Below, piece by piece: positions 1 through 8,375 of a stretch of DNA of 64,000 nucleotides. Location: NCBI RefSeq assembly GCF_900100195.1, contig NZ_FNES01000004.1, forward strand, positions 99,209 through 163,208, given 5' to 3'. The position numbers were made by a program, and so were the translations under genes. Numbering within the stretch: the first letter of the stretch is position 1; each line of letters opens with the position of its first letter. The stretch is from Billgrantia gudaonensis. GTDB taxonomy: Bacteria; Pseudomonadota; Gammaproteobacteria; Pseudomonadales; Halomonadaceae. The notes under the pieces were generated by a model. It made no database searches and was not told the origin of the DNA. It saw only the letters and a list, made by a program, of their open reading frames with translations.

Positions 1-23
1 CAGTCGGCCCGTTCAGGCACTCT

Positions 24-1217
24 TCAGGCGGCCACGCTGCCGTGGGGGTCGATGACGAATTTCTTGGCCGCGCCGCCGTCGAAGTCGGCGTAGCCCTGCG
101 GGGCTTCATCCAGGGTGATCATCTGCACGTTGACCGCATCGGCGATATTGACCTTGTCGAACAGGATCGCCTGCATCAGCGGGCGATGGTACGCCATTAC
201 GGGGCACTGGCCGGTGTGGAAGGAGTGGGACTTGGCCCAGCCGAGACCAAAGCGCATGCTCAGCGCCCCCTGCCTGGCCGCCTCATCCGCTGCACCCGGG
301 TCTTCGGTCACGTACAGGCCCGGGATGCCGATCTGACCGCCGGCGCGGGTCAGCGACATCGCCGAGTTCAGCACGGTCGCGGGCGCTTCCTTGCCGTGGT
401 TGCAACCGCAGGCATGGGCTTCGAAACCGACGCAGTCGACGAAGGCGTCGACTTCTCGCTCGCCGAGGATCGCCTCTATCCTGTCGGCCATGTCGCCGTC
501 CTGGGTCAGGTCGAGGGTTTCGCAACCGAAGCTGCGGGCTTGGGCCAGACGCTCCTCGATCATGTCACCGACGATTACGCAGGCCGCCCCCAGCAGATGG
601 GCAGAGACGGCGGCGGCCAGACCCACTGGGCCGGCACCGGCGATATAGACGGTGCTGCCCGGCCCGACGCCAGCGGTGACACAGCCGTGGAAACCGGTGG
701 GAAAGATGTCGGACAGTAGGGTCAGGTCGCGGATCTTCTCCATGGCCTGGTCAGCGTCGGGGAACTTCAGCAGGTTGAAGTCGGCATAGGGCACCATGAC
801 GTACTCGGTCTGGCCGCCGACCCAGCCGCCCATGTCCACGTAGCCGTAGGCCGCGCCCGGTCGCGCCGGATTGACGTTGAGGCAGATGCCCGTCTTGCCT
901 TCCTTGCAGTTGCGGCAACGGCCGCAAGCGATATTGAACGGCACCGAAACCAGGTCGCCCGGCTTGATGAATTCGACGTCGCGCCCGGCTTCGATGACGA
1001 GGCCGGTGATCTCGTGACCCAGCACCAGGCCGGACGGCGCGGTGGTGCGGCCACGCACCATGTGCTGGTCGCTGCCACAGATGTTGGTGGTGACGACCTT
1101 CAGGATCACGCCGTGGTCGCACTTGCGCTTGCCGAGGGCGAGTTCCGGATAGGGGATGGACTCGACGTCGACTTGACCGGGTCCCTTGTAGACGACTCCG
1201 CGGTTGGCTGCACTCAT
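24..1217 (-). CDS. fdhA: Glutathione-independent formaldehyde dehydrogenase (zinc, NAD+)
   Basis: A 397-residue zinc alcohol dehydrogenase-superfamily protein that oxidises free formaldehyde to formate with NAD+, close to the ~399-residue Pseudomonas putida enzyme as I remember it. I see the catalytic zinc region (TNICGSDQH near residue 45, GHEIT near 67), the structural-zinc cysteine cluster CGRCRNCKEGKTGIC near residue 100, and the nucleotide motif AGAGPVGLAA near 180. An upstream in-frame start at 1307 exists, but the start at 1217 has AAGGAAG in front and gives the family N-terminus (MSAANRGVVY). It lies downstream of the dimethylglycine demethylase genes, so its job here is very likely removal of formaldehyde released by demethylation of dimethylglycine and sarcosine. 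A 219-base gap separates it from etfB, so it may have its own promoter. Confidence 0.93.
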   Translation of the reverse strand: MSAANRGVVYKGPGQVDVESIPYPELALGKRKCDHGVILKVVTTNICGSDQHMVRGRTTAPSGLVLGHEITGLVIEAGRDVEFIKPGDLVSVPFNIACGRCRNCKEGKTGICLNVNPARPGAAYGYVDMGGWVGGQTEYVMVPYADFNLLKFPDADQAMEKIRDLTLLSDIFPTGFHGCVTAGVGPGSTVYIAGAGPVGLAAAVSAHLLGAACVIVGDMIEERLAQARSFGCETLDLTQDGDMADRIEAILGEREVDAFVDCVGFEAHACGCNHGKEAPATVLNSAMSLTRAGGQIGIPGLYVTEDPGAADEAARQGALSMRFGLGWAKSHSFHTGQCPVMAYHRPLMQAILFDKVNIADAVNVQMITLDEAPQGYADFDGGAAKKFVIDPHGSVAA

Positions 1218-1436
1218 GGCTGGCTTCCTTACGTCTTGTTGTGGGGAGGTGGCGTAGATGCCACCCATAGACCTTAGCGGTACTGCCCCACGGGACAGTG
1301 CCTCCATGAGTCATCGCGATGCCTGATCGCGACATCCCCTTCATCGTGATCCATCGTCTCCGGAGCTCCGTCCGACCACGTGACGGGCCCCGATCCGTGA
1401 CCGGGGTCTTTTCGATGCAGATCTGCAGCGACGCGA

Positions 1437-2240
1437 CTAGCGCAGTACGCCCTCGTCCTTGAGCAGCTTGAAGATCGCCGCGGCGCCCTGCTCCGGGGTA
1501 ACGCCTTCGAGTACCTGACCGCCGCCGCCCTCGGCCTTGGCCGCCGCGGCCTTGAAGCGATCCCGGGCCGAGGCGGCCTTGACGATCTTGAGTCGCTTGG
1601 GCCGCTTGCGAGCCGGCTGCACCTGCCAGCCAGCCCAGTCGTCGTCAAGGCTGACCGCCCCCGGAACGAACGCCAGCTGGCCACGTCGTGCCGGGCCATA
1701 GGCGCTCTGGCGCGGCGCCGGCGCGGCGCCGTCGACGCTGACGATGGCCGGCAGGCGCACCTCGAGGCGCCGCCGTTGCCCCCGCGGTAGGGCCTGCAGC
1801 AGGGTGGCGATGCCCTCCTCGACGCCCTCCACCGCTACCACGCCGCTGACCATCGGCCAGCCCAGCCGCTCGGCCAGCAGGTAGGGCAGCAAGCCCGACC
1901 CCTCGCCCCGTTCGGCGCATTCACCGGTAATCACCAGCTGGGGCGATGCCTCATCCAGAGTCTCGGCCAGCGCCGGCAGGATGTCGGCGCCCTCGGGCTG
2001 CTCGAGCAGGGCCAGCGCATCGAAGCCCATGCCCAAATAGCCACGCAGGGCGGTCTCGCTACCCTCGTTCAGGGTCCCGGCATGCAGCAATTGGACCTCG
2101 GCCTCCGGCAGCCCCCGGGCCAGCTCGACGCCCCGGGCGTCCTGGTCGGCACGGCGCCCCCGACCGGTCAGCGGATGGCGCCCCACGGAGACCAGCACGG
2201 TGATCTCCAGTGACGGGGTGTCTCGGGTTTCAGGCCGCAT
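1437..2240 (-). CDS. etfB: Electron transfer flavoprotein beta subunit of the dimethylglycine demethylase cluster
   Basis: A 267-residue ETF beta-family protein that pairs with EtfA to carry electrons, presumably from DgcAB toward ETF:quinone oxidoreductase. The N-terminal half has the ETF pattern (TVLVSVGRHPLTG; later QLVITGE and GEGSGLLPYLLAERLGWP), followed by LPAIVSVDG. The C-terminus is a basic and glycine-rich tail (KRPKRLKIVKAASARDRFK). The start is preceded by AGGAG at a spacing of seven, and it overlaps the end of etfA by 11 bases, so the two subunits are probably translationally coupled. This is the divergent ETF type found next to dgcAB in Pseudomonas rather than the housekeeping etfBA. 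Confidence 0.88.
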   Translation of the reverse strand: MRPETRDTPSLEITVLVSVGRHPLTGRGRRADQDARGVELARGLPEAEVQLLHAGTLNEGSETALRGYLGMGFDALALLEQPEGADILPALAETLDEASPQLVITGECAERGEGSGLLPYLLAERLGWPMVSGVVAVEGVEEGIATLLQALPRGQRRRLEVRLPAIVSVDGAAPAPRQSAYGPARRGQLAFVPGAVSLDDDWAGWQVQPARKRPKRLKIVKAASARDRFKAAAAKAEGGGGQVLEGVTPEQGAAAIFKLLKDEGVLR

Positions 2241-3504
2241 GACGCTTCTCCTCTCGCTCTTGCTCCACCAGCGCGACCAGCGCCTCTAGCACTTGGGCCG
2301 AGTCGCCGATCACCGCCAAGTCGGCACGCTTGATCATGTCGCAACCGGAATCCATGTTGATCGCCACCACCTTGTCGCAGCTCTGGATCCCCTGGAGGTG
2401 CTGGATGGCGCCACTGATACCCACGGCCACGTAGACCCGGGCGGTGACCCAGGTGCCGGTGGCACCGACCTGACGGTCCCGCGGCATGAAGCCGTCGTCG
2501 ACCGCCACCCGGGATGCCCCTTCCGTCGCCCCCAGCACCTTGGCGGCCCGATGAAAACCGTCCCAGTCGCGTACGCCATTGCCGGCAGAGAGGATGAATT
2601 CGGCCTCGGCCAGCGCCACGCCCGCGGGATCCACGGCCACTGGGCCCAGATCCTCGATGCGCGAGAGCTGCGCCGGCAGCGGTTGCGCCAACACCAGCGG
2701 TTGGGCGGCATGGCGCGTCTCGCTGACCGGCTCGGCGCACTCGGCGAGCGCCAACACCACCCGCGGTAGGGGCCGCTGGATGTCCAGGGTGTTCGCCGCG
2801 CCCCGCGCCGTGCAGCACCAACCGCTGCCGCCTTCGCCCCGGGCGTCGGCCTCGATCTGCCAAACGCCGGTGGCCGGCCGCTCGCCCAGGCGCACCGCCA
2901 GCCGCCGCCCCAGGTCGGCGCCGCCGAGCTTGGAGTCGGGCAGCAGCCAGTGATGCGGCTCCCAGGCCTCCTCCACCGCCACCAGAGCGCCGACTCGAGC
3001 CTCCGGCGCATAGCCCTCCAGTTCCGGCGATTCGAGATGCAGCAGTCGATCGATGCCGGCGTCGGCAAAACCGTCTTCCTTGTGGGCGCCGAAGACCACG
3101 GCCAGCACCGCACCCCGCCGTTCGGAATCGGCGTCGGCCAGTCGTCGGGCCAGGCCCAGCAGGTCGCGATCGTGACTCGAGAGGCGCCCACCGCTCAGGT
3201 CCGGCACCACCGCGACCAGGAAGGCCGGGGCTGCGATGGTGACGTCGCGACGGGTATCCTGGGTCGCCTGGCGTGCACCGCCCGTGGCCTGGCCCCCCCG
3301 CTGGGCGCCGCTGCGGTCGATGCGCTTGACGCCATTGGGACCGATGAAACCGATGGCATGGGGGTTCTTGCGAATCACCCCGTTGGGGCCCAGCCACTCG
3401 TTGGCGGCGCCCCCCCGCTCGGCGAGCACGCTAGCGTGCTCGGGATGCAGGCGGTTACGGGCGATCCACTCGCGGCGTGGATCGCGACGCTGGATTTCGC
3501 TCAT
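2230..3504 (-). CDS. etfA: Electron transfer flavoprotein alpha subunit, dgc-linked
   Basis: A 424-residue ETF alpha subunit. The C-terminal FAD domain is clear: GATGTWVTARVYVAVGISGA, QHLQGIQSCDKVVAINMD and the terminal DLAVIGDSAQVLEALVALVE. The N-terminal ~75 residues form an extension with a repeated GPNGV/IRKNPHA pattern (WLGPNGVIRKNPHAIGFIGP), longer than in housekeeping EtfA. The start codon overlaps the dgcB stop as ATGA, and the 3' end overlaps etfB. The gene order dgcA-dgcB-etfA-etfB indicates that this pair receives electrons from the demethylase. Confidence 0.9.
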   Translation of the reverse strand: MSEIQRRDPRREWIARNRLHPEHASVLAERGGAANEWLGPNGVIRKNPHAIGFIGPNGVKRIDRSGAQRGGQATGGARQATQDTRRDVTIAAPAFLVAVVPDLSGGRLSSHDRDLLGLARRLADADSERRGAVLAVVFGAHKEDGFADAGIDRLLHLESPELEGYAPEARVGALVAVEEAWEPHHWLLPDSKLGGADLGRRLAVRLGERPATGVWQIEADARGEGGSGWCCTARGAANTLDIQRPLPRVVLALAECAEPVSETRHAAQPLVLAQPLPAQLSRIEDLGPVAVDPAGVALAEAEFILSAGNGVRDWDGFHRAAKVLGATEGASRVAVDDGFMPRDRQVGATGTWVTARVYVAVGISGAIQHLQGIQSCDKVVAINMDSGCDMIKRADLAVIGDSAQVLEALVALVEQEREEKRHAA

Positions 3505-5522
3505 GGTGTCACCTCCTCAACGGCAGGCTGCTGAACCCCGGTGCTTTTTGGGGCAGTGGGCCGTTCGACCAGGGCATCGGCCACCAGCTCGGCGATGTCG
3601 CGCACCTCGGCGGTGGCATCCACCACGCCCTCGAGCATGGCAGTGCACTGTGGGCAGCCCACGGCCACCAGCTCGGCGCCAGTCTCCTCGACGTCGTTCA
3701 TGCGCATGTCGGGGATTCGCCGCTCGCCGGGAATGTCGGTGATCGGCGCCCCGCCGCCGCCGCCGCAGCAGCGCGAACGGAAGCCGGATCGCTCCATCTC
3801 CTTGACCTCGATGCCCAGCGCCTTGAGCACGTTGCGGGGCGCATCGAACTCGCCGTTGTAGCGGCCGAGATAGCAGGGGTCGTGATAGGTGACGCTGCCG
3901 CCCTTCCAGGGGGCGAAGGCCAGTCGGCCGGCATCATACAGCTCGGCGATAAAGGTGCTGTGGTGACGCACCTCGTAGCGGGCCGGCGTTCCGGGACCGC
4001 CCAGCTCGCCGTACTCATTGCCCAGCACATGGAAGCTGTGGGGGTCGCAGGTGACGATGCGCTGGAAGCGGTACTGGGCCAGGGTGGCGATATTGCGCTT
4101 GGCCAGGGACTGAAAGGTCGCCTCGTCGCCCAGGCGCCGCGCCACGTCGCCGCTGTCGCGTTCCTCGTTGCCCAGCACCGCGAACTCCACCTCGGCAGCG
4201 CGCAGCACCTTGACCAGGGCGCGCAGGGTGCGCTGATTGCGCATGTCGAAGGCGCCATCGCCCAGCCACAGCAACACCTCGGTCTGCTTGACGTCGGCCA
4301 TCAGCGGCAGGTCGAGGTCCGCCGCCCAGTGCAGCCGCGAGCCGGGATCGAAACCGCCGGGATTATCGGTGGCGATCAGGTTGTCGAGCACCTCGGCCCC
4401 CTTGCCAGGCGTATTACCGTGCTCGAGAGTCAGGAAGCGACGCATGTCGACGATGGCGTCCACGTGCTCGATCATCATCGGACACTCTTCCACGCAGGCC
4501 CGGCAGGTGGTGCAGGACCACAGGGTGTCGGCGTCCACGAGGGCCTTGCCCTCGCGGGCCACGATGGGCCCATGGGGGGTGCCGCGGTGCTCACCCACTG
4601 GCTTGCCCCCAAGCCCTTGTGAAGGGTGGGGTGAGCCGGCATAGGCGGCGTCGCTGCCCCCGGCCAGGCCCACCACCATGTCCTGAATCAGCTTCTTGGG
4701 GTTGAGCGGTTGGCCGGCGGCGAAGGCAGGGCAGACCGCCTCGCAGCGCCCGCACTGCACGCAGGCGTCGAAACCGAGCAACTGGTTCCAGGTGAAGTCA
4801 CTGGGCGTCTCGACGCCGAGCCGGGCCTCGGGATCCTCCAGGTCCAGCGCCTTGAGGCCGGTGGAACGCCCCCCGCCGAAGCGTTCCGCACGACGATGGA
4901 AAGCCAGGTGCAGGGCGCCGGCAAAGGCGTGCTTCATGGGCCCGCCCCAGGTCATGCCGAAGACCATCTCACCCAGGCCCCAGACCAACACCGCGGCCAG
5001 CACCAAGGCGAGGATCCAACTGCCAGTCCCTTGTAGAAAGCCTTCGGGAAGAACGCCGACCGTCGGCAGGGTGATCAGGAAGACGCTCAACGAAAACGCC
5101 ATCAAGCTCTTCGGCAGGCGCATCCAGGGGCCCCTGGAGAGCCGGGCAGGCGGGTTGCGACGGCGCCGGGCCACGAACAGGCTCCCCACGAACATGCAGG
5201 CGCTGGCTGCCAGCAGCAGCCAACCCTGGATGCCCCCAAGTCCTTCTGAAGAGCCGAGCCCAAAACCATGCACCAGGATCATCAGTACAGCGGCGGCAAC
5301 GAAGCCACCGGCAGTGGCCACATGGGTGTTGGACATCGCCTTGTCGCGCGCCACGACATGGTGCAGATCGACCAGGTAACGGCGCGGCATGGCGACCAGG
5401 CCACGCAGAATGGCGACCTTCGACGGCCGCCCCTGCCGCCACAGGCGGATGCGCCGAACGGCGCCGATCACGGCCACCGCCAGGGCGGAGAAGATCAGTA
5501 TCGGCAGCAGAATCTCGAGCAT
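3501..5522 (-). CDS. dgcB: Dimethylglycine demethylase iron-sulfur membrane subunit
   Basis: A 673-residue membrane Fe-S oxidoreductase of the HdrD/GlpC type. Hydrophobic segments lie near residues 3-22, 70-90, 103-120, 145-165 and 172-195. Two four-cysteine [4Fe-4S] motifs follow: CVQCGRCEAVCP near residue 252 and CTTCRACVEECP near 336. Two cysteine-rich (CCG-type) domains come next, with CYLGRYNGEFD near 540 and SRCCGGGGGA near 578. It partners DgcA in oxidative demethylation of dimethylglycine to sarcosine and should hand electrons to EtfAB. The start has GAGGAAG upstream, and the stop overlaps etfA (ATGA). About 30 residues near 285-310 (PHPSQGLGGKPVGEHRG) look like a loosely conserved loop. 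Confidence 0.9.
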   Translation of the reverse strand: MLEILLPILIFSALAVAVIGAVRRIRLWRQGRPSKVAILRGLVAMPRRYLVDLHHVVARDKAMSNTHVATAGGFVAAAVLMILVHGFGLGSSEGLGGIQGWLLLAASACMFVGSLFVARRRRNPPARLSRGPWMRLPKSLMAFSLSVFLITLPTVGVLPEGFLQGTGSWILALVLAAVLVWGLGEMVFGMTWGGPMKHAFAGALHLAFHRRAERFGGGRSTGLKALDLEDPEARLGVETPSDFTWNQLLGFDACVQCGRCEAVCPAFAAGQPLNPKKLIQDMVVGLAGGSDAAYAGSPHPSQGLGGKPVGEHRGTPHGPIVAREGKALVDADTLWSCTTCRACVEECPMMIEHVDAIVDMRRFLTLEHGNTPGKGAEVLDNLIATDNPGGFDPGSRLHWAADLDLPLMADVKQTEVLLWLGDGAFDMRNQRTLRALVKVLRAAEVEFAVLGNEERDSGDVARRLGDEATFQSLAKRNIATLAQYRFQRIVTCDPHSFHVLGNEYGELGGPGTPARYEVRHHSTFIAELYDAGRLAFAPWKGGSVTYHDPCYLGRYNGEFDAPRNVLKALGIEVKEMERSGFRSRCCGGGGGAPITDIPGERRIPDMRMNDVEETGAELVAVGCPQCTAMLEGVVDATAEVRDIAELVADALVERPTAPKSTGVQQPAVEEVTP

Positions 5523-5543
5523 CTCGGCTTCCTCGATGAGGAG

Positions 5544-5615
5544 CCGTAAGCCTTAAGCTGTAAGCGGTAAGTTAGCCCTCCCCCACTTACAGCTTCCGGC
5601 TTACAGCTTACAGCT
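5544..5615. repeat. Inverted cluster of TAAGCTG-type short repeats between dgcA and dgcB
   Basis: The dgcA-dgcB gap holds several copies of GTAAGC/CTGTAAGC followed, after a short C-rich spacer, by the complementary GCTTACAG units. The left arm spans about 5544-5572 and the right arm about 5585-5615. On the minus-strand transcript this would fold into a long imperfect hairpin between two cotranscribed genes. It resembles the low-complexity intergenic repeats of halomonads, and variants with GCTACGGGCTAC occur downstream near 12850. The function is unknown; an intercistronic mRNA-stability element is possible. Confidence 0.6.
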
Positions 5616-5619
5616 GGGT

Positions 5620-7689
5620 TTAAAAGTCCTTGCAGATCCGCAGGGCGTCATAAATCGCGGCGTGGGTATTGCGCGGCGCGGTGCAGTCGCCCAGACGGAA
5701 TAGCAGGAAGCCCTCACCCTCCTCGCTCAGGCAGGGCTGCGCCTTGGCCGCGTAGAGCGCCTCGAGATCCACGCCGTTGTTGCGCGACTGCGCCTTCAGG
5801 GCATAGTAGAGGGCCTCGTCGGGGCGCACGCCGTTCTCCACCACTACCTGGTCGACCACGCGCTCTTCCTGGGTGCCGGTGTACTCGTTCTCGAGCACCG
5901 CCACCAGACCGTCTCCCTCGCGGTAGACCTTGTGCAGCATCAGGTCGGAGGTCATGATCACCTCCTTCTGGTAGAGGCTGCGATAGTAGGTGGGGAAGGT
6001 GGTGCCGCCCACCGCCGCACCGGGCTTGATGTCGTCGGTAACGATCTCCACCTTGGCGCCCTTGTCGGCCAGGTAGTCCGCCGCCGAGACGCCGGAGAAC
6101 TCGCAGATGGCATCAAAGATCAGCACGTTCTTGCCCGGGGCCACCTTACCGGACAGCACGTCCCAGGTGCTGACCACCAGGCTCTCCTCGGGATTCTCCG
6201 AATAGCCCCACTCAGGGAACTGACTGAGGAAGGGCTGGCCGCCGGTGGCCAGCACCACGACGTCCGGGCGCAAGTCGAGCAGCGCCGCCTCGTCGGCACG
6301 AGTGCCCAAGCGCAGGTCGACGTTCAGGCGCGCCAGCTCCAACTGATACCAGCGGGTGATGCCGGCGATCTGATCGCGCTGCGGGGCCTGGGCGGCGATG
6401 GTGATCTGCCCGCCCAAGGCCTCCGCAGCCTCGAACAGGGTGACGTCATGGCCGCGCTCGGCGGCAACTCGCGCCGCCTCCATGCCGCCAGGGCCACCGC
6501 CCACCACCACCACCTTGCGCTTGGGCCCTTCGCTCTTCTCGATGATGTGCGGCAGCCCCATGTACTCCCGCGAGGTGGCGGCGTTCTGAATGCACAGCAC
6601 GTCCAGGCCCTGGTACTGGCGGTCGATGCAGTAGTTGGCGCCGACGCACTGCTTGATCTGGTCCACCTGGCCCATCTTGATCTTGGCGATCAGGTGCGGG
6701 TCGGCGATGTGCGCCCGGGTCATTCCCACCAGGTCCACATAGCCGCCTTCCAGGATACGGCTTGCCTGGTTGGGGTCCTTGATGTTCTGGGCATGGATCA
6801 CCGGGGCGGAGACCACTTCCTTGATGCCCGCCGCCAGGTGCAGGAACGGCTCCGGCGGATAGGACATGTTGGGAATGACGTTGGCCAGGGTGTCATGAGT
6901 GTCGCAACCGGAGCCCACCACGCCGAAGAAGTCCACCTTGCCGGTAGCGTCGTAGTAGGCGGCAATCTGTTTCATGTCGTCGTGGGAGAGCCCATCCGGA
7001 TGAAACTCGTCGCCGCAGATGCGCATACCGACCACGAAGTCGTCACCGACTTCGGCGCGCACCGCCTTGAGCACTTCCATGCCGAAGCGCATGCGGTTCT
7101 CGAAGCTGCCGCCCCACTGATCGGTGCGCTTGTTGACCCGCGGGCTCCAGAACTGGTCGATCAGGTGCTGGTGCACCGCGGACAGCTCGACGCCGTCGAG
7201 GCCGCCCTCCTTGGCCCGGCGCGCCGCCTGGGCAAAGTCTCCGATGATCCGCCAGATCTCCTCTTCCTCGATGGTCTTGCAGGTGGAGCGGTGCACCGGC
7301 TCGCGGATGCCCGACGGCGACAGTAGCGTCGGCCAGTCGAAGCCATCCCAGCGCGAGCGGCGCCCCATGTGGGTGATCTGGATCATGATCTTGCCGCCGT
7401 GCTGGTGCACCGCGTCGGCGAGATTCTGGAAGTGCGGGATGATGCGGTCGGTCGACAGGTTCACCGAGCTCCACCAGCCCTGGGGGCTGTCGATGGAGAC
7501 GATCGAGGAGCCGCCGCAGATGCACAGGCCGCAGCCGCCCTTGGCCTTCTCTTCGTAGTACTTGACGTAACGGTCGGTGGTCATGCCGCCGTCGGTGGCA
7601 TGCACCTCGGCATGGGCGGTGCTGACCACGCGATTGCGGATGGTCAGCTTGCCGATCTCGATCGGCTGAAAGATAGCGTCGAATGCCAT
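5620..7689 (-). CDS. dgcA: Dimethylglycine demethylase flavin subunit (OYE/TMADH-like)
   Basis: A 689-residue protein of the NADH:flavin oxidoreductase/trimethylamine dehydrogenase family. An N-terminal FMN-binding TIM barrel (about residues 1-340) is followed by a dinucleotide-binding half with VVVVGGGPGGMEAARVA near 393. It oxidatively demethylates dimethylglycine together with DgcB. The start at 7689 follows GGGGAGAATCACC and gives MAFDAIFQPIEIG; in-frame sequence upstream overlaps the next gene and is not coding. An oddity is the Fe-S loop: it reads CVGANYCIDRQYQGLDVLC, so the second cysteine of the expected CxxCxxxC(x)nC series is alanine. It sits 13 bases after the DUF5943 gene, in one operon. 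Confidence 0.9.
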   Translation of the reverse strand: MAFDAIFQPIEIGKLTIRNRVVSTAHAEVHATDGGMTTDRYVKYYEEKAKGGCGLCICGGSSIVSIDSPQGWWSSVNLSTDRIIPHFQNLADAVHQHGGKIMIQITHMGRRSRWDGFDWPTLLSPSGIREPVHRSTCKTIEEEEIWRIIGDFAQAARRAKEGGLDGVELSAVHQHLIDQFWSPRVNKRTDQWGGSFENRMRFGMEVLKAVRAEVGDDFVVGMRICGDEFHPDGLSHDDMKQIAAYYDATGKVDFFGVVGSGCDTHDTLANVIPNMSYPPEPFLHLAAGIKEVVSAPVIHAQNIKDPNQASRILEGGYVDLVGMTRAHIADPHLIAKIKMGQVDQIKQCVGANYCIDRQYQGLDVLCIQNAATSREYMGLPHIIEKSEGPKRKVVVVGGGPGGMEAARVAAERGHDVTLFEAAEALGGQITIAAQAPQRDQIAGITRWYQLELARLNVDLRLGTRADEAALLDLRPDVVVLATGGQPFLSQFPEWGYSENPEESLVVSTWDVLSGKVAPGKNVLIFDAICEFSGVSAADYLADKGAKVEIVTDDIKPGAAVGGTTFPTYYRSLYQKEVIMTSDLMLHKVYREGDGLVAVLENEYTGTQEERVVDQVVVENGVRPDEALYYALKAQSRNNGVDLEALYAAKAQPCLSEEGEGFLLFRLGDCTAPRNTHAAIYDALRICKDF

Positions 7690-7702
7690 GGTGATTCTCC
7701 CC

Positions 7703-8251
7703 TCAGCCCTGCACTGCGTCGCGCAGTGGCTCGACTTCGAAAATGCCCACGTCGCAGCCGACCTCGGCGGCGCTCTGGGTCTGTTCGGCGACGGTGCGCA
7801 GGTCGCTACCGCGCTCGGCGAGGATCTGGTCCATGGCGCCGGCGAACCAGCCGGTGAACATGTACTCCACCTTGCGGCCCACCTTTCCCATCTGGTAGAC
7901 GAAGGCGCTGTGTTCCAGGCGCACGCGGGCGGTGCCGGCATCGAGGTCGATGACATCAATGATGAAGTGACCCCATCCGCGCTGGGAGAGGCGCTTCATG
8001 TAGTGCTCGAAGACGTCCACGCCCTCGAGGCCGTGGCACTCGGCCTCCTTCTCGCACCAGTGCCAGGCGCTCTTGTAACCGGCGTCGTAGAGGATCTCGG
8101 CGTACTTCTCGGCGCCGAGCGCCTCCTCCACCGCCACGTGGTTGTTGATGAAGAAGTGCCGCGGCACGTAGAGCATCGGCAGGGCGTCGGTGGTCCACAC
8201 GCCGGTCTCGCTATCCACCTCGATGGGCAGCTCGGGGGCCAGTTTGGTCAC
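7703..8251 (-). CDS. DUF5943 / V4R-like small protein of the betaine cluster
   Basis: A 182-residue soluble protein. The C-terminal two thirds resemble 4-vinyl reductase (V4R)-type ligand-binding folds, with KSAWHWCEKEAECHG, then AFVYQMGKVGRKVEYMFTGWFAGAMDQ, and a late cysteine in EVGCDVGIFEVEPL. From memory, homologues sit beside dgcA in Pseudomonas and carry the DUF5943 label; no enzymatic role is established that I know of. The start is GTG (8249-8251) with GAGGAAAG nine bases upstream. Position in the dgc operon, between the M19-like gene and dgcA, argues for a role in dimethylglycine or sarcosine handling, perhaps as an assembly or sensor factor. That is inference. Confidence 0.75.
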   Translation of the reverse strand: MTKLAPELPIEVDSETGVWTTDALPMLYVPRHFFINNHVAVEEALGAEKYAEILYDAGYKSAWHWCEKEAECHGLEGVDVFEHYMKRLSQRGWGHFIIDVIDLDAGTARVRLEHSAFVYQMGKVGRKVEYMFTGWFAGAMDQILAERGSDLRTVAEQTQSAAEVGCDVGIFEVEPLRDAVQG

Positions 8252-8375
8252 GGTTGCTTTCCTCGAATCTTGCTAATTGTTTTGAAGTGGCTAAGCAGTG
8301 GTCGTTGCCCGCATCGCTCGGGGCTGATCCGGGGGGCTCTAGTCTCGGCTCGCAACTCGTAGCTCGTCGCGGCCG

